Both the position numbers and the translations under genes were made by a program. DNA of 64,000 nucleotides, taken from Noviluteimonas gilva. GTDB taxonomy: Bacteria; Pseudomonadota; Gammaproteobacteria; Xanthomonadales; Xanthomonadaceae. The notes under the pieces are model-generated. The model worked only from the letters and a program-made list of their open reading frames with translations, was not told the DNA's origin and did no database searches. Every line of letters begins with the position of its first letter. Positions within the stretch are counted from its first letter, which is position 1. Positions 25,665 through 34,031 of this stretch are shown in pieces. The DNA lies in contig NZ_WOXT01000001.1 of assembly GCF_009740395.1 (NCBI RefSeq), positions 368,464 to 432,463 on the forward strand. Reading direction: 5' to 3'.

Positions 25665-26729
25665 TCAGTCGGCTTTGCGCGTGCGGGTGAAGCACTGGCG
25701 GCCGGCGCCGTGCTTCCATTCCTGTGCCGGCCAGCCTTCGTTGGGATGGCGCGCGGTATCGGTGGCGAAGTCCGCGCAGACCAGGAAACGGTTGGCGTCG
25801 ACGCGCACGTATTCGTAAGGCGCACCGGATTCGGGATCCAGGAGAATCCGCGAACCGGGCTGCCCCTGGAGCTGCGCGAGATCCGCCGGCAGCGCGTTGT
25901 TCGCCTTCGCGAACGCGCGGGCCGCCTCGTCCAGTTGCTGGAGATCCTCGATACGACGCTGGTCGATGCGCACCTCGCGCTGCGACGACGGCGATCCCAT
26001 CAACCAGATCCCCGTGCCGATGGCGAAGACCGCGAGCAATGTCCCGCCGACGGCAAGCCACTTGCCCAATCGATCCGCGGCATGGCTGCTCATGTCTTCC
26101 CCGCGGCGCAGGTCGAGCAGGTAATAGCTGAAGATCGAACCCGCGACGACCGCGACGATGAGCACCTTCAACAGGAAGCGCATGTTGAGATCGCCCGCGA
26201 GCAGGTTGTTCACCAGCGTGATCATGTCGCCGATCAGCGACACCGCCGCGAGGAACAGCGTGAGATACGTCAGCCAGCGCCGCACGGGCGAAAGCCGCGC
26301 GAGCGGATCGCGCGACACCGAGCGCGCGACGATCCGCGCCATCCACAGGAAGACCGGCAACGCGATGATGATCGACGCCGTCGACCAGCGCATGCTCGCG
26401 TCGGTGAACTCGTAGGTCCGGGTTGCGTCCGCTGCGTCGGGGAAGGTGCGGTTGAGGATCGTGAACAACAGATCGCACACATGCCACGCGGCCATGTACA
26501 GCGCGGCGAACATCAACAGATAGAAGAACGCCTCGCGCGCCGACAACGAAGCACGCGGCCGCGGCACCGGCACGGGGAACGGCACGTCCGCCCAGGCATT
26601 GAGCGCGCGTTGCACCTGCGCCTGCGACCAGCCCGCGCCGGTGAGGGTGGAGGCGATCGTCTCGCGCGGCGTGCCTTGCGCGAGCGCGTCGCGCACGAAT
26701 GATTCGAGATCCTGCGTCGCCGAAGCCAT
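25665..26729 (-). CDS. DUF5671-like membrane protein
   Basis: A 354-residue protein. Residues 1-45 look like a helical UBA-like or 'helix-x-helix' repeat. Four to five hydrophobic segments follow between about 65 and 250, typical of DUF5671-type membrane domains. The C-terminal 100 residues are soluble and carry Asp/Gln-rich helices, a short Pro-rich stretch and an ESGAPYEYVRVD beta-hairpin. No catalytic motif is seen. The gene is not obviously part of an operon; 117 bp separate its stop from the DUF4242 gene, on the same strand. Confidence 0.6.
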   Translation of the reverse strand: MASATQDLESFVRDALAQGTPRETIASTLTGAGWSQAQVQRALNAWADVPFPVPVPRPRASLSAREAFFYLLMFAALYMAAWHVCDLLFTILNRTFPDAADATRTYEFTDASMRWSTASIIIALPVFLWMARIVARSVSRDPLARLSPVRRWLTYLTLFLAAVSLIGDMITLVNNLLAGDLNMRFLLKVLIVAVVAGSIFSYYLLDLRRGEDMSSHAADRLGKWLAVGGTLLAVFAIGTGIWLMGSPSSQREVRIDQRRIEDLQQLDEAARAFAKANNALPADLAQLQGQPGSRILLDPESGAPYEYVRVDANRFLVCADFATDTARHPNEGWPAQEWKHGAGRQCFTRTRKAD

Positions 26730-26874
26730 GCGTCCCCTCCCCCGGTTGGTGGACGCAATCTAGCAGCTCGCCGCCATTCCGCCACGTGGTGGAACACGGT
26801 GGGCGCGGTGATGCAACGCCGCGACAACACTGGGCGCGCGACCATACGCGGCCGCGTCCCCCACGGATGATGAG

Positions 26875-28023
26875 ATGTCCAAGCCCAAGCTGTTCGAACC
26901 CCTGCGCGTCGGCAACGTCAAGCTCGACAACCGCATCGTGATCGCCCCGATGTGCCAGTACTCCTGCGACAACGACGGCCGCGCCAACGACTGGCACGCG
27001 ATCCACCTGGGGCACCTCGCCCTCTCGGGCGCGGGCCTGCTGACGATCGAAGCGACCGCCGTCCTGCCCGAAGGCCGCATCACCTGGGGCGACCTCGGTT
27101 TGTGGGACGACGCCACCGAAACCGCACTGCGCGACGTGCTCCAACGCGTGCGCGCCTGGTCGGACATGCCGATCGCGATCCAACTCGCGCACGCCGGACG
27201 CAAGGCGAGCTGCGAAACCCCGTGGGCCGGTGGCCATCAACTTGCGCCGGACGACGCACACGGATGGCAAACCGTCTCGGCGAGCGCGCTCCCGCATTAC
27301 CCGAAAGAGAACGCGCCGACTGCACTCGATGCCGCAGGCATGCAGAAGATCCGCGACGCCTTCGCCGAAGCGGCAAAGCGTTCCGCGCGCCTGGGCATCG
27401 ACGCCGTGCAGATCCACGCCGCACACGGCTACCTCCTGCATCAATTCCTCTCCCCGCTGAGCAACAAGCGCGACGACGAATACGGCGGCAGCCTCGAAAA
27501 CCGCATGCGCTTCCCGCTCGAAGTGTTCGACGCCGTGCGCGCCGCATTCCCGAGCGACCGCACCGTGACCGTGCGCGTCTCGGGCACCGACTGGATGGAC
27601 GGCGGATGGGATGTCGAACAAACCATCGCATTCGCGAAAGCATTGGAAGCGCGCGGCTGCGACGCGATCCACGTGAGCAGCGGCGGCGTGGCGGCGGAAC
27701 AACGCCTGCACCCCGTGCCCGGTTACCAGGTGCCGCTCGCGCGCGCAGTGAAACAAGCGGTGAGCATGCCCGTCGTCGCCGTCGGCCTGATCACCGAACC
27801 CGAACATGCAGAGGCGATCGTCGCGAACGGCGACGCCGACGTCGTCGCGATCGCCCGCGGCATCCTCTACGACCCGCGCTGGCCGTGGCATGCAGCGGCG
27901 AAACTCGGCGCCACCGTGCGCCCGCCGAAGCAATACCTGCGCAGCGAACCGAGACAGGACCGCGGCATCTTTCCGCACGGCCCGTTCAACCCGGCCGCGC
28001 ACTGGCGCAACGACGCGGGATAG
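26875..28023 (+). CDS. Old yellow enzyme-family NADPH dehydrogenase (YqjM/XenA-like)
   Basis: A 382-residue FMN oxidoreductase. The thermophilic-like OYE subgroup (YqjM/XenA) is indicated by APMCQY with Cys27, the QLAHAGRKAS segment, the paired His and Arg region QIHAAHGYLLHQFLSPLSNKR, and the C-terminal FMN-phosphate segment VGLITEPEHAE followed by ARGILYDPRWPWHAA. It would reduce alpha,beta-unsaturated carbonyls or nitro compounds with NAD(P)H in the cytosol. Substrate in vivo is unknown. The gene is divergent from the DUF5671 gene and is followed by the lipoprotein hydrolase gene after about 90 bp. Confidence 0.93.
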   Translation: MSKPKLFEPLRVGNVKLDNRIVIAPMCQYSCDNDGRANDWHAIHLGHLALSGAGLLTIEATAVLPEGRITWGDLGLWDDATETALRDVLQRVRAWSDMPIAIQLAHAGRKASCETPWAGGHQLAPDDAHGWQTVSASALPHYPKENAPTALDAAGMQKIRDAFAEAAKRSARLGIDAVQIHAAHGYLLHQFLSPLSNKRDDEYGGSLENRMRFPLEVFDAVRAAFPSDRTVTVRVSGTDWMDGGWDVEQTIAFAKALEARGCDAIHVSSGGVAAEQRLHPVPGYQVPLARAVKQAVSMPVVAVGLITEPEHAEAIVANGDADVVAIARGILYDPRWPWHAAAKLGATVRPPKQYLRSEPRQDRGIFPHGPFNPAAHWRNDAG

Positions 28024-28116
28024 CACTTCCGCTCACGGCGAGAGTTCTGTTCACGGGCTGGCCGAGCCGCCGACGTATCGCCGTATTGGGGAATGTCGAC
28101 GGCACCGGAAACGGCC

Positions 28117-29928
28117 ATGCATGGGCTCGCGAAAGGCACGATCGCAACGCTGCTGGTGGCGCTTGCGTTGGTGGGATGCAAGCAACCCGCGGAGCCCTCG
28201 ACCGGCGACGCGGTGATGGAAGAACCGACCACGACCGGAGACTCCACCAAGGACCCCGGCTGGATCTATCAGGATCCGAACAAGCGCCACCCCGTCGCCG
28301 TCGTGTTCGTGCACGGCTTGTTCGGCGACGTGCGGGAGTCCTGGTCCAACGGCAACAAATCGTTCTTCGATTACCTGCACGAGTCGGGCATCGGCGACAA
28401 GGTCGACATCTACGCCTTCGGCTTCACCTCGAGCATGATCGGTCAAGGCTCGTTGAAGGTGGGCCAGGCCGCGATCAAGCTCGATCAGTTCATGAAGATC
28501 GACGGCGTGGACAAGTACGACCAGATCGTCTTCGTCGCGCACAGCATGGGCGGACTGATCACGATGCGCGAGTTGATCAGCAACCCGGCATTGCGCGCGA
28601 AGGTGCCACTGGTGGTGTTGTATGCGACGCCGCAGGACGGCGCGGAGCTCGCGAAACTCGGCGCGTACGCGGCGGCGAACAACCTCGCCGTCCGCCAGAT
28701 GAAACCCGCCGACGACAACGACTACCTGGAGCAATTGCAGGAAGATTGGGTGAACGTGCGCAACACGCCGCGGCACCCGGAAGTGATCTGCGCATACGAA
28801 ACGAAGGACCTCCCGATCCTCGGCAGGGTGGTGCCGAAATCCAGCGGCACCCGCTTCTGCGACCAGAACGCCGCCGCCATCGAGAACAGCGACCATCTCT
28901 CGATCGTGAAGCCGGATCGGCCGAAGCATCCCTCCGTCGTTGCACTGCTGACCGCATTGAATGATTTCGCGATGCCGGCGCTGAGCGATGCCTCGTGGGA
29001 GACGAAAAAGTTCGACACCGCCACCGACCCGTGGTCTTACGACATCAAGGATGCGGGCGGGCGCAACACCGTCACCTTCGCCAACCACGCGCAGATCCCC
29101 ATGCAGTACTCGATCCGCTCGCAGGATGCCGGCCTACTGGCCGACCCGAACGTCATGCCGCGCCTCGCACAGCCCGACGGCAACGAAGCGGTCGACCTGA
29201 TCCTGCTCAACCCGCTCAAGAAGGAATACACGTTGGAAGTGCGCCTGGGCATGGCGCCGCCGCGCACGGTGATCGCACGCATCGCCGACATGGACCAGGC
29301 GATCGCGCAACGCAACGCACTGGAAGCGGGCGCCGCGCAACACATGAGCGGATACCTCGCCACCGGCGACAACCAGGCAGCGTTCAAACTGCTCACGCCC
29401 GAACAGCAACAGGAGAAATTCCTGACACTGGCAAGCGAGTCGATCGCCGAACGACAACCCGGTTTGCCCGAGAGCGCGCGACTTGTGCTGGCCGCCGACA
29501 CCCTCGCCACGCTCGGCCTCTCCGACGCCGCGGCCCACACCTTGTCGACGGTGGAAGCCAAGTATCCCGACGTCGCGAAGACCGCCGGCGTCCGCCACCT
29601 CGCGGGCGTGGTCTCCGCACGCACCGGCAGGACCGACGTGCTCGAACACGCCGAAGTCCCGGTGGTGCCCGCCGAGGAAGCCCTCAAACCTGCCGACTTC
29701 TCGCGCGCGACCGAAGTCCAACGCCGCGACCTGAGCGTGCTCGCCGACCAACTGCGCACCAACCCCGCGACGGAAGCCGAAGGCTTCGTGCTGAAAGGCG
29801 ACGTCGCCAAAGCCTCGGGCGACCAGGCCGCGGCGATGCGCGCCTACACCGAAGCGCAAACCGTCGACACCACCCCCAAACCCGTGGTGCGCGCACGCAT
29901 GCGCGCCGCGACAGATGTCGATCACTGA
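28117..29928 (+). CDS. Alpha/beta-hydrolase lipoprotein with C-terminal helical region
   Basis: Start chosen at ATG 28117 because the lipoprotein signal (basic start, hydrophobic run, LVGC) then sits at the N-terminus; an ATG at 28093 is also in frame. The mature protein begins with a short linker, then an alpha/beta-hydrolase domain with oxyanion-type FVHGLFGD and nucleophile VFVAHSMGG. This is like PGAP1/DUF676 lipases or esterases. The second half has no further lipase motif; it is charged and helical, with TPR-like alternation from about 400 on. Probably an outer or inner membrane-anchored esterase or lipase. The partner or substrate is unknown. Confidence 0.75.
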   Translation: MHGLAKGTIATLLVALALVGCKQPAEPSTGDAVMEEPTTTGDSTKDPGWIYQDPNKRHPVAVVFVHGLFGDVRESWSNGNKSFFDYLHESGIGDKVDIYAFGFTSSMIGQGSLKVGQAAIKLDQFMKIDGVDKYDQIVFVAHSMGGLITMRELISNPALRAKVPLVVLYATPQDGAELAKLGAYAAANNLAVRQMKPADDNDYLEQLQEDWVNVRNTPRHPEVICAYETKDLPILGRVVPKSSGTRFCDQNAAAIENSDHLSIVKPDRPKHPSVVALLTALNDFAMPALSDASWETKKFDTATDPWSYDIKDAGGRNTVTFANHAQIPMQYSIRSQDAGLLADPNVMPRLAQPDGNEAVDLILLNPLKKEYTLEVRLGMAPPRTVIARIADMDQAIAQRNALEAGAAQHMSGYLATGDNQAAFKLLTPEQQQEKFLTLASESIAERQPGLPESARLVLAADTLATLGLSDAAAHTLSTVEAKYPDVAKTAGVRHLAGVVSARTGRTDVLEHAEVPVVPAEEALKPADFSRATEVQRRDLSVLADQLRTNPATEAEGFVLKGDVAKASGDQAAAMRAYTEAQTVDTTPKPVVRARMRAATDVDH

Positions 29929-29968
29929 GGTCCCACGCTAGACTCGCGCATCGTGACGGGGGAACACG

Positions 29969-30367
29969 ATGCAATCAGATTCGATGCGCTTCTGGATCTT
30001 CGTGGGCGTCTCGTTGGTGGCGTTCATCGCCATCTTGCGATTCGTCACCCGCCACCGCAGCACGCGCCCGCGACACGCCACGGTGCTGGCGGTCGCGGCT
30101 GTCGTCGTGATCGGCGGAATGGTGTTCGCGAAGTACGGCCACAACGCCGGGCTGCCGTGGTGGATTTACTACACGATGCCTGCGCTGGCGACGCTGTTGC
30201 TGCCGCCGATGGTTTTCAAACTGCGCGGCGGCGAACTAGCGTGGTATTTGGGCCTGGCGTTTCTCTCATCGCCGGCGATCCACGTTGCGTTCTCCTTCCT
30301 GCTGGGGTGGAAGGAATACATGCCGTTTATTGCGGTGCCATCGTGGCGGGATCTGGTGGGGGCGTAA
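29969..30367 (+). CDS. Small membrane protein, unknown
   Basis: 132 residues with three to four hydrophobic segments (about 8-25, 36-55, 62-82, 93-112) and short basic loops. A GGGGGA lies about 7 bases upstream of ATG 29969. I do not recognise a family. It lies 40 bp after the hydrolase gene on the same strand and may be cotranscribed with it. Confidence 0.6.
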   Translation: MQSDSMRFWIFVGVSLVAFIAILRFVTRHRSTRPRHATVLAVAAVVVIGGMVFAKYGHNAGLPWWIYYTMPALATLLLPPMVFKLRGGELAWYLGLAFLSSPAIHVAFSFLLGWKEYMPFIAVPSWRDLVGA

Positions 30368-30381
30368 CGCACCCCCAACCC

Positions 30382-30588
30382 TCAGTGCACATACCCCGAC
30401 TCCTGGCACGAGGCGCGCACCTCCGACTCGACCATCTCCCAAGTCGGCGACCCCTCCTCCCGCAACGCATCCCAACTTTTGTGCAGCACCGGCGACAGCT
30501 CGTCCCAGGTGCCGTGCGCGCATTCCTCGCGCGCGACCTTGAGGACGGCTTCGAAGAGTTCCGCATCGATGTCCCGGATCATGGGCAT
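30382..30588 (-). CDS. Small acidic protein, unknown
   Basis: 68 residues starting at ATG 30588 with AGGAGG five bases upstream, which is the best support for this small gene. The protein is acidic and helical, with one Trp-rich segment and two Cys. It converges on the small membrane gene. No family or function is recognised. Confidence 0.55.
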   Translation of the reverse strand: MPMIRDIDAELFEAVLKVAREECAHGTWDELSPVLHKSWDALREEGSPTWEMVESEVRASCQESGYVH

Positions 30589-30784
30589 CGGTCCTCCTGG
30601 GGCTTGTTGCTCAGGGGGACGATGGGGGAGCGGGCGTCAAAGCAGAGGCTGGAAACTGTGCGGAAGGCTGACTGATTCAGCCTTCAGCGCGAGCCCGGGT
30701 AGCACAGCTCTTTCGGTGCCCTTTGTCCGGGACGGCCGGTGCGACGCGTATCCTCCACCGACGCGATGGCGCCGGGGGGAAGCC

Positions 30785-31123
30785 ATGGGAACTCAGATGC
30801 GCTCGACATGCGCCGCGGCGATTGCAGTGGCTTTGGTTTTGGGCGGAACGACGGCAAGGGATGCGAGCGCACATAGCGGCGGGCTCGACGCCAATGGCTG
30901 CCACCACGATCGGAAGCATGGTGGGTATCACTGCCATCGCGGGCCGGCGGCTAATGCCGCACCGAAAGCGAATGTGGCGCCTCGATCGAGTTTGAACTCG
31001 GAGAGCGTGTACTTCCGGAATTGCTCGGAGGCACGGGCGGCTGGGGCTGCGCCGGTTAGGCGTGGTGATCCGGGGTATGCGCCGCATTTGGATCGGGATA
31101 ACGACGGGGTCGGGTGCGAATAG
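30785..31123 (+). CDS. Secreted YHYH and excalibur-domain protein
   Basis: 112 residues with a signal peptide (residues 1-30, cleavage near DASAHS). The mature start has the YHYH-type pattern DANGCHHDRKHGGYHCH. The C-terminal part (about 77-112) is an excalibur domain with YFRNCSEAR and DRDNDGVGCE, whose D-x-D-x-D-G calcium-like loop and Cys pair are characteristic. This combination is usually found on secreted or surface proteins. A GGGGGAAG precedes the ATG. A calcium-binding role is likely; the target is unknown. Confidence 0.8.
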   Translation: MGTQMRSTCAAAIAVALVLGGTTARDASAHSGGLDANGCHHDRKHGGYHCHRGPAANAAPKANVAPRSSLNSESVYFRNCSEARAAGAAPVRRGDPGYAPHLDRDNDGVGCE

Positions 31124-31142
31124 CGCCCGGCGAGCTGTAGGA

Positions 31143-31170
31143 AGCCCTGCCAAGTTGTCTCGGCAGGGCT
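31143..31170. terminator. Convergent hairpin
   Basis: Perfect 9-bp stem AGCCCTGCC/GGCAGGGCT with a 10-base loop, between the excalibur gene (+) and the GmrSD-like gene (-). It could end transcription from both sides. Confidence 0.5.
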
Positions 31171-31177
31171 GTGCTAC

Positions 31178-32968
31178 TTAAGACTTTTCCTTCGATTTGG
31201 CGCCTTCAAGTTGAAAGACCGGAGTACTCACGTCAGCCCAACGCGATAGCGCCCAAATCGCAATCCTCTGGGAGCGGACTTCAAGACTCTCGGGATTCCA
31301 GTCCGAAAACTCATCCAAGAGATGCTTTGTAGTTGCAAAGACCGTCTCATTACCTAGTCGATCACGCGTCTCGCGCCAAGACCGATTGCCTTTGCCGGAG
31401 TTCGCTTGAGCTGAGAGGGGAACCAGGTTCGCCCATGTGTCGATCCACCTATTAATCTGGGCCTTGGTGAACTTCGACGCCCAGTCAGCGGTTGGAGATT
31501 GTGGAAGAACATGGTCCGCGGTCATCTCAGGGAAGGTCTTGAGAACATCCCCTTTGGTAAACGAACGCTCAAGTTCCAGCATCGCAAAGTTTCGAATCTT
31601 GCGCGTGTAGAGCGGAGCGCTATCGATTGCGATCTTGAACTCCTCGTCGTTGGGGAACTTCACGGTCTTGTTTTCGAGTTGGGCGCGTAGCTTTCCAATA
31701 TTTGTGCCCACCTGCGGCCAAAGGCCTTTGAAAACCGCATGGAGGCCAGTGGGCTCGATGCCAGACATCGCACGTCTAAACAAGAAGGTTTCGACTAACA
31801 GGAGCGCCTTGGCCGCATCCTGCTCAGATTCCGCCCCAGATCGAACTGCTGAGTGAAGGGAGAAGATGTAAGGGTAAACAACCGATGGGCAGCGCATTCG
31901 GTGCAGCGCGTCTAGACGATCGGTGTAAACACTTCTGGGCAAGCTAACGGACTTGCCTTCGCGCAAGTGGTGATAGACGTCGACGTGCTCGCGCAGATCA
32001 TCCATCACGGCCGAAATCTGCTCGATCGGGGTCGCCGCCGCCCCATAGGTAGCAGCCCATCGCTTGGACAAGGAAATAAAGGTCCTTGACTTAGTAACGC
32101 CGCTATCCCGAGTCAACGCGTGTGGAAAGAAATAACCCTCCATAGTTTCTTGAGAATTGAAACTCTCCTCAAAGGGTCGCCACTGTGTGGTGTACACCTC
32201 TTCCGCCGAGGATGCGTCGTCCTTGAGCCGCTTTAAGACCTCATTTCGAATGAGATCAACGATGCCGAGTCGGGCGCCTTCCTTATTGAGACGATCAAAG
32301 ACCTCGTTGGCGTCATGCTTTTGGCCCAATCTGATTTCAACAAATTCTAGCTTTTCGAGCAGCACTTCTCGCAGGCGGCTCACAAGCTCGACTGATACTT
32401 TATTTTCAGCATCTAGACACCTACGACGAACCTCTTTTCTGATTAGTTCATACGCATCAATAAGAGTGCCCGTGGAAGCGCCGGACTCCTGCGCCCGAAA
32501 GACCTTCGCCTTCTCTCCTAGCGTCGAGAGTACGACCTGATTGAACTGGCGGGTGTCCTGCAGTGTCGGTGAAAGCTTTGGCTGGAGCCGCGAAGTTGTC
32601 TTTCGCGACAACAAGTACTCATCGGAAAGTGCATCGGATAGTTCCGAACTACCTGCTTCCTTCGCAACGAGACTCAAAGCACAAAGACTCAAGTACAGCG
32701 ATGTCAATCGCTGTTGCCCATCGATGATCCAATAAAGTCCTGGCGAACTAGATGTCGAGGCCGACTCATTGTCAAAAACGAGGGCGCCCAAAAATCTCAC
32801 ATCGCATTGGCCTTCGAGAACTGAGTCAATATCGTCCCAAAGCCTTTTGATGTTATCCGGCTTCCACACGTATGGCCGCTGAAATAACGGGCAACGCAGC
32901 GAGTTGTCCGCTGAAAAGAGTTGATGAAGAGTTACAGGATCAGCAGCAAGTTGTTCTGTGGTTGCCAT
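31178..32968 (-). CDS. GmrSD-like DUF262/DUF1524 protein (candidate anti-phage nuclease)
   Basis: A 596-residue protein with both halves of the GmrSD type IV restriction family in one chain. The DUF262 (GmrS-like) half has LFQRPYVW near 28-35 and the signature DGQQR at 83-87, which bind and hydrolyse nucleotide. The DUF1524 (GmrD-like) half has the His-Me nuclease motif DHVLPQ starting near residue 485 followed by ANLVPLSAQANSGKGN. Such proteins restrict phages with modified DNA or phosphorothioate-dependent systems; which modification is targeted cannot be told. The base composition is visibly lower in GC than the flanks and its codons include ATA, AGA and TTA-type ones, suggesting recent transfer. 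The small gene at 33102-33413 lies upstream on the same strand. Confidence 0.88.
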   Translation of the reverse strand: MATTEQLAADPVTLHQLFSADNSLRCPLFQRPYVWKPDNIKRLWDDIDSVLEGQCDVRFLGALVFDNESASTSSSPGLYWIIDGQQRLTSLYLSLCALSLVAKEAGSSELSDALSDEYLLSRKTTSRLQPKLSPTLQDTRQFNQVVLSTLGEKAKVFRAQESGASTGTLIDAYELIRKEVRRRCLDAENKVSVELVSRLREVLLEKLEFVEIRLGQKHDANEVFDRLNKEGARLGIVDLIRNEVLKRLKDDASSAEEVYTTQWRPFEESFNSQETMEGYFFPHALTRDSGVTKSRTFISLSKRWAATYGAAATPIEQISAVMDDLREHVDVYHHLREGKSVSLPRSVYTDRLDALHRMRCPSVVYPYIFSLHSAVRSGAESEQDAAKALLLVETFLFRRAMSGIEPTGLHAVFKGLWPQVGTNIGKLRAQLENKTVKFPNDEEFKIAIDSAPLYTRKIRNFAMLELERSFTKGDVLKTFPEMTADHVLPQSPTADWASKFTKAQINRWIDTWANLVPLSAQANSGKGNRSWRETRDRLGNETVFATTKHLLDEFSDWNPESLEVRSQRIAIWALSRWADVSTPVFQLEGAKSKEKS

Positions 32969-33101
32969 AGCGCCCCCGCGCTTGGTTGATTACATATCAC
33001 CGCAAGAACGCGGAACGAATGCGGCTGTCCCGCGAGAGTCGTTCGGGCCAATTGGTAAAGGCGTGTTTATCGGTGTTGCGAGTACTTGGTCGCTCTAAGG
33101 A

Positions 33102-33413
33102 CTACTTCTCTGCTGCCGCTCTTTCGAGATCGGCAATCATCTTTTCTATTTTTTCGCCTACGTTCGCGCCGACATGCTTTGCTGGCTTTAAGCCGTCTAT
33201 CCACGAACGCCCCATTGAGGACAGAACAAAGGAGATGTTCTGCATGCGAAATTCGAAGGACTTAACACTTCGACCAAACGTGTTGGACAGCTCCTCGTAA
33301 ACGTGGCGTTTGACGACAGGCCGCCCCTCTCGTGCATCCTTCTGCATGGCCAGGTATGCGCCCACGGCTGCCCGCAATTCTTCGTCCGTCCAGTCTTCTT
33401 TCGGCATCTTCAT
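33102..33413 (-). CDS. Stand-alone HNH-associated N-terminal domain protein
   Basis: 103 residues from ATG 33413 (GGGAG four bases upstream); ATG 33407 is also possible, and the frame extends to 33560 without a better start. The sequence fits the domain often fused to the N-terminus of HNH endonucleases: WTDEELRAAVGAYLAM, then a basic linker, RSVKSFEFRMQNIS and a closing 'G..WIDGLKPAKH'. Here no HNH domain follows, because the protein stops soon after. It may be a DNA-binding accessory or a remnant. It lies 133 bp upstream of the GmrSD-like gene, shares its lower GC, and was probably acquired with it. Confidence 0.6.
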   Translation of the reverse strand: MKMPKEDWTDEELRAAVGAYLAMQKDAREGRPVVKRHVYEELSNTFGRSVKSFEFRMQNISFVLSSMGRSWIDGLKPAKHVGANVGEKIEKMIADLERAAAEK

Positions 33414-33756
33414 AAGCTCCCTATCTTGGGACTTATCGCGAAATTTCGCAGAACAAGCAAGCGAAGATCGCATGAGGTTGATGACCTTCGCTCCTTTAGC
33501 CAAAGCCGACCTGCAATTCGCGTCTTGAGCGTGTTGACTAAAAGCGAGCAATGACCCCAAGCCTCAACATCTCTATGGGCTTGAGTTGCGTTGGCCACTG
33601 AGAATTACGCTTCTCTCGCTTAAGCGCTGCAGCAGATATCCACAGCCGCGCTAACGCGCAAATGAAGCTTCCTCACTTGTCTGATGTGACTCATAGTCCG
33701 TCGCCATCCACAAACCACGCTGCTCCAATCTCGCGACCACCCACGCGAGATCAACG
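33414..33756. other. Intergenic region, no gene
   Basis: About 340 bp, moderately low in GC, separating the small HNH-associated gene from the YegP-like gene. It must hold promoters for the two divergent genes, but I can see no clear -35/-10 pair, hairpin or repeat that I would defend. Confidence 0.5.
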
Positions 33757-33993
33757 ATGCACGCGACCTCCGACTACCGCCGCCAGTTCGTCCTCTCCCT
33801 CAACGCCCACAACCGCTGGCGCTGGTTCCTCTACGACGTGGGCATGAAGCCCATCGCCAGCGGGTTCGGCACCTATCGGACCTACGACGAGTGCGTCGCA
33901 AGCACTCGCCAGGCCATCGGCATCGCGCACGACGCAGCGATCTGGGATGCAACACACCAGCGCTGGGAGGAAGGCGTCGGCGTTAGCGCTTGA
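33757..33993 (+). CDS. Small YegP-like protein
   Basis: 78 residues. The segment NRWRWFLYDVGMKPIASGFGTYRTYDECVASTRQAI has the strand-turn-helix layout of the YegP/DUF1508 repeat ('F.l...G..ia.s..Y.s...c...i..vk'), though with only one unit and few identities, so this is tentative. The ribosome site is weak (GAGA). Its stop lies about 40 bp before the hairpin repeat array, which could be its 3' untranslated region. Function unknown. Confidence 0.5.
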   Translation: MHATSDYRRQFVLSLNAHNRWRWFLYDVGMKPIASGFGTYRTYDECVASTRQAIGIAHDAAIWDATHQRWEEGVGVSA

Positions 33994-34031
33994 GGATCGC
34001 CCTGCGCAATCGATGGCGAAGTCTTTCCTCT

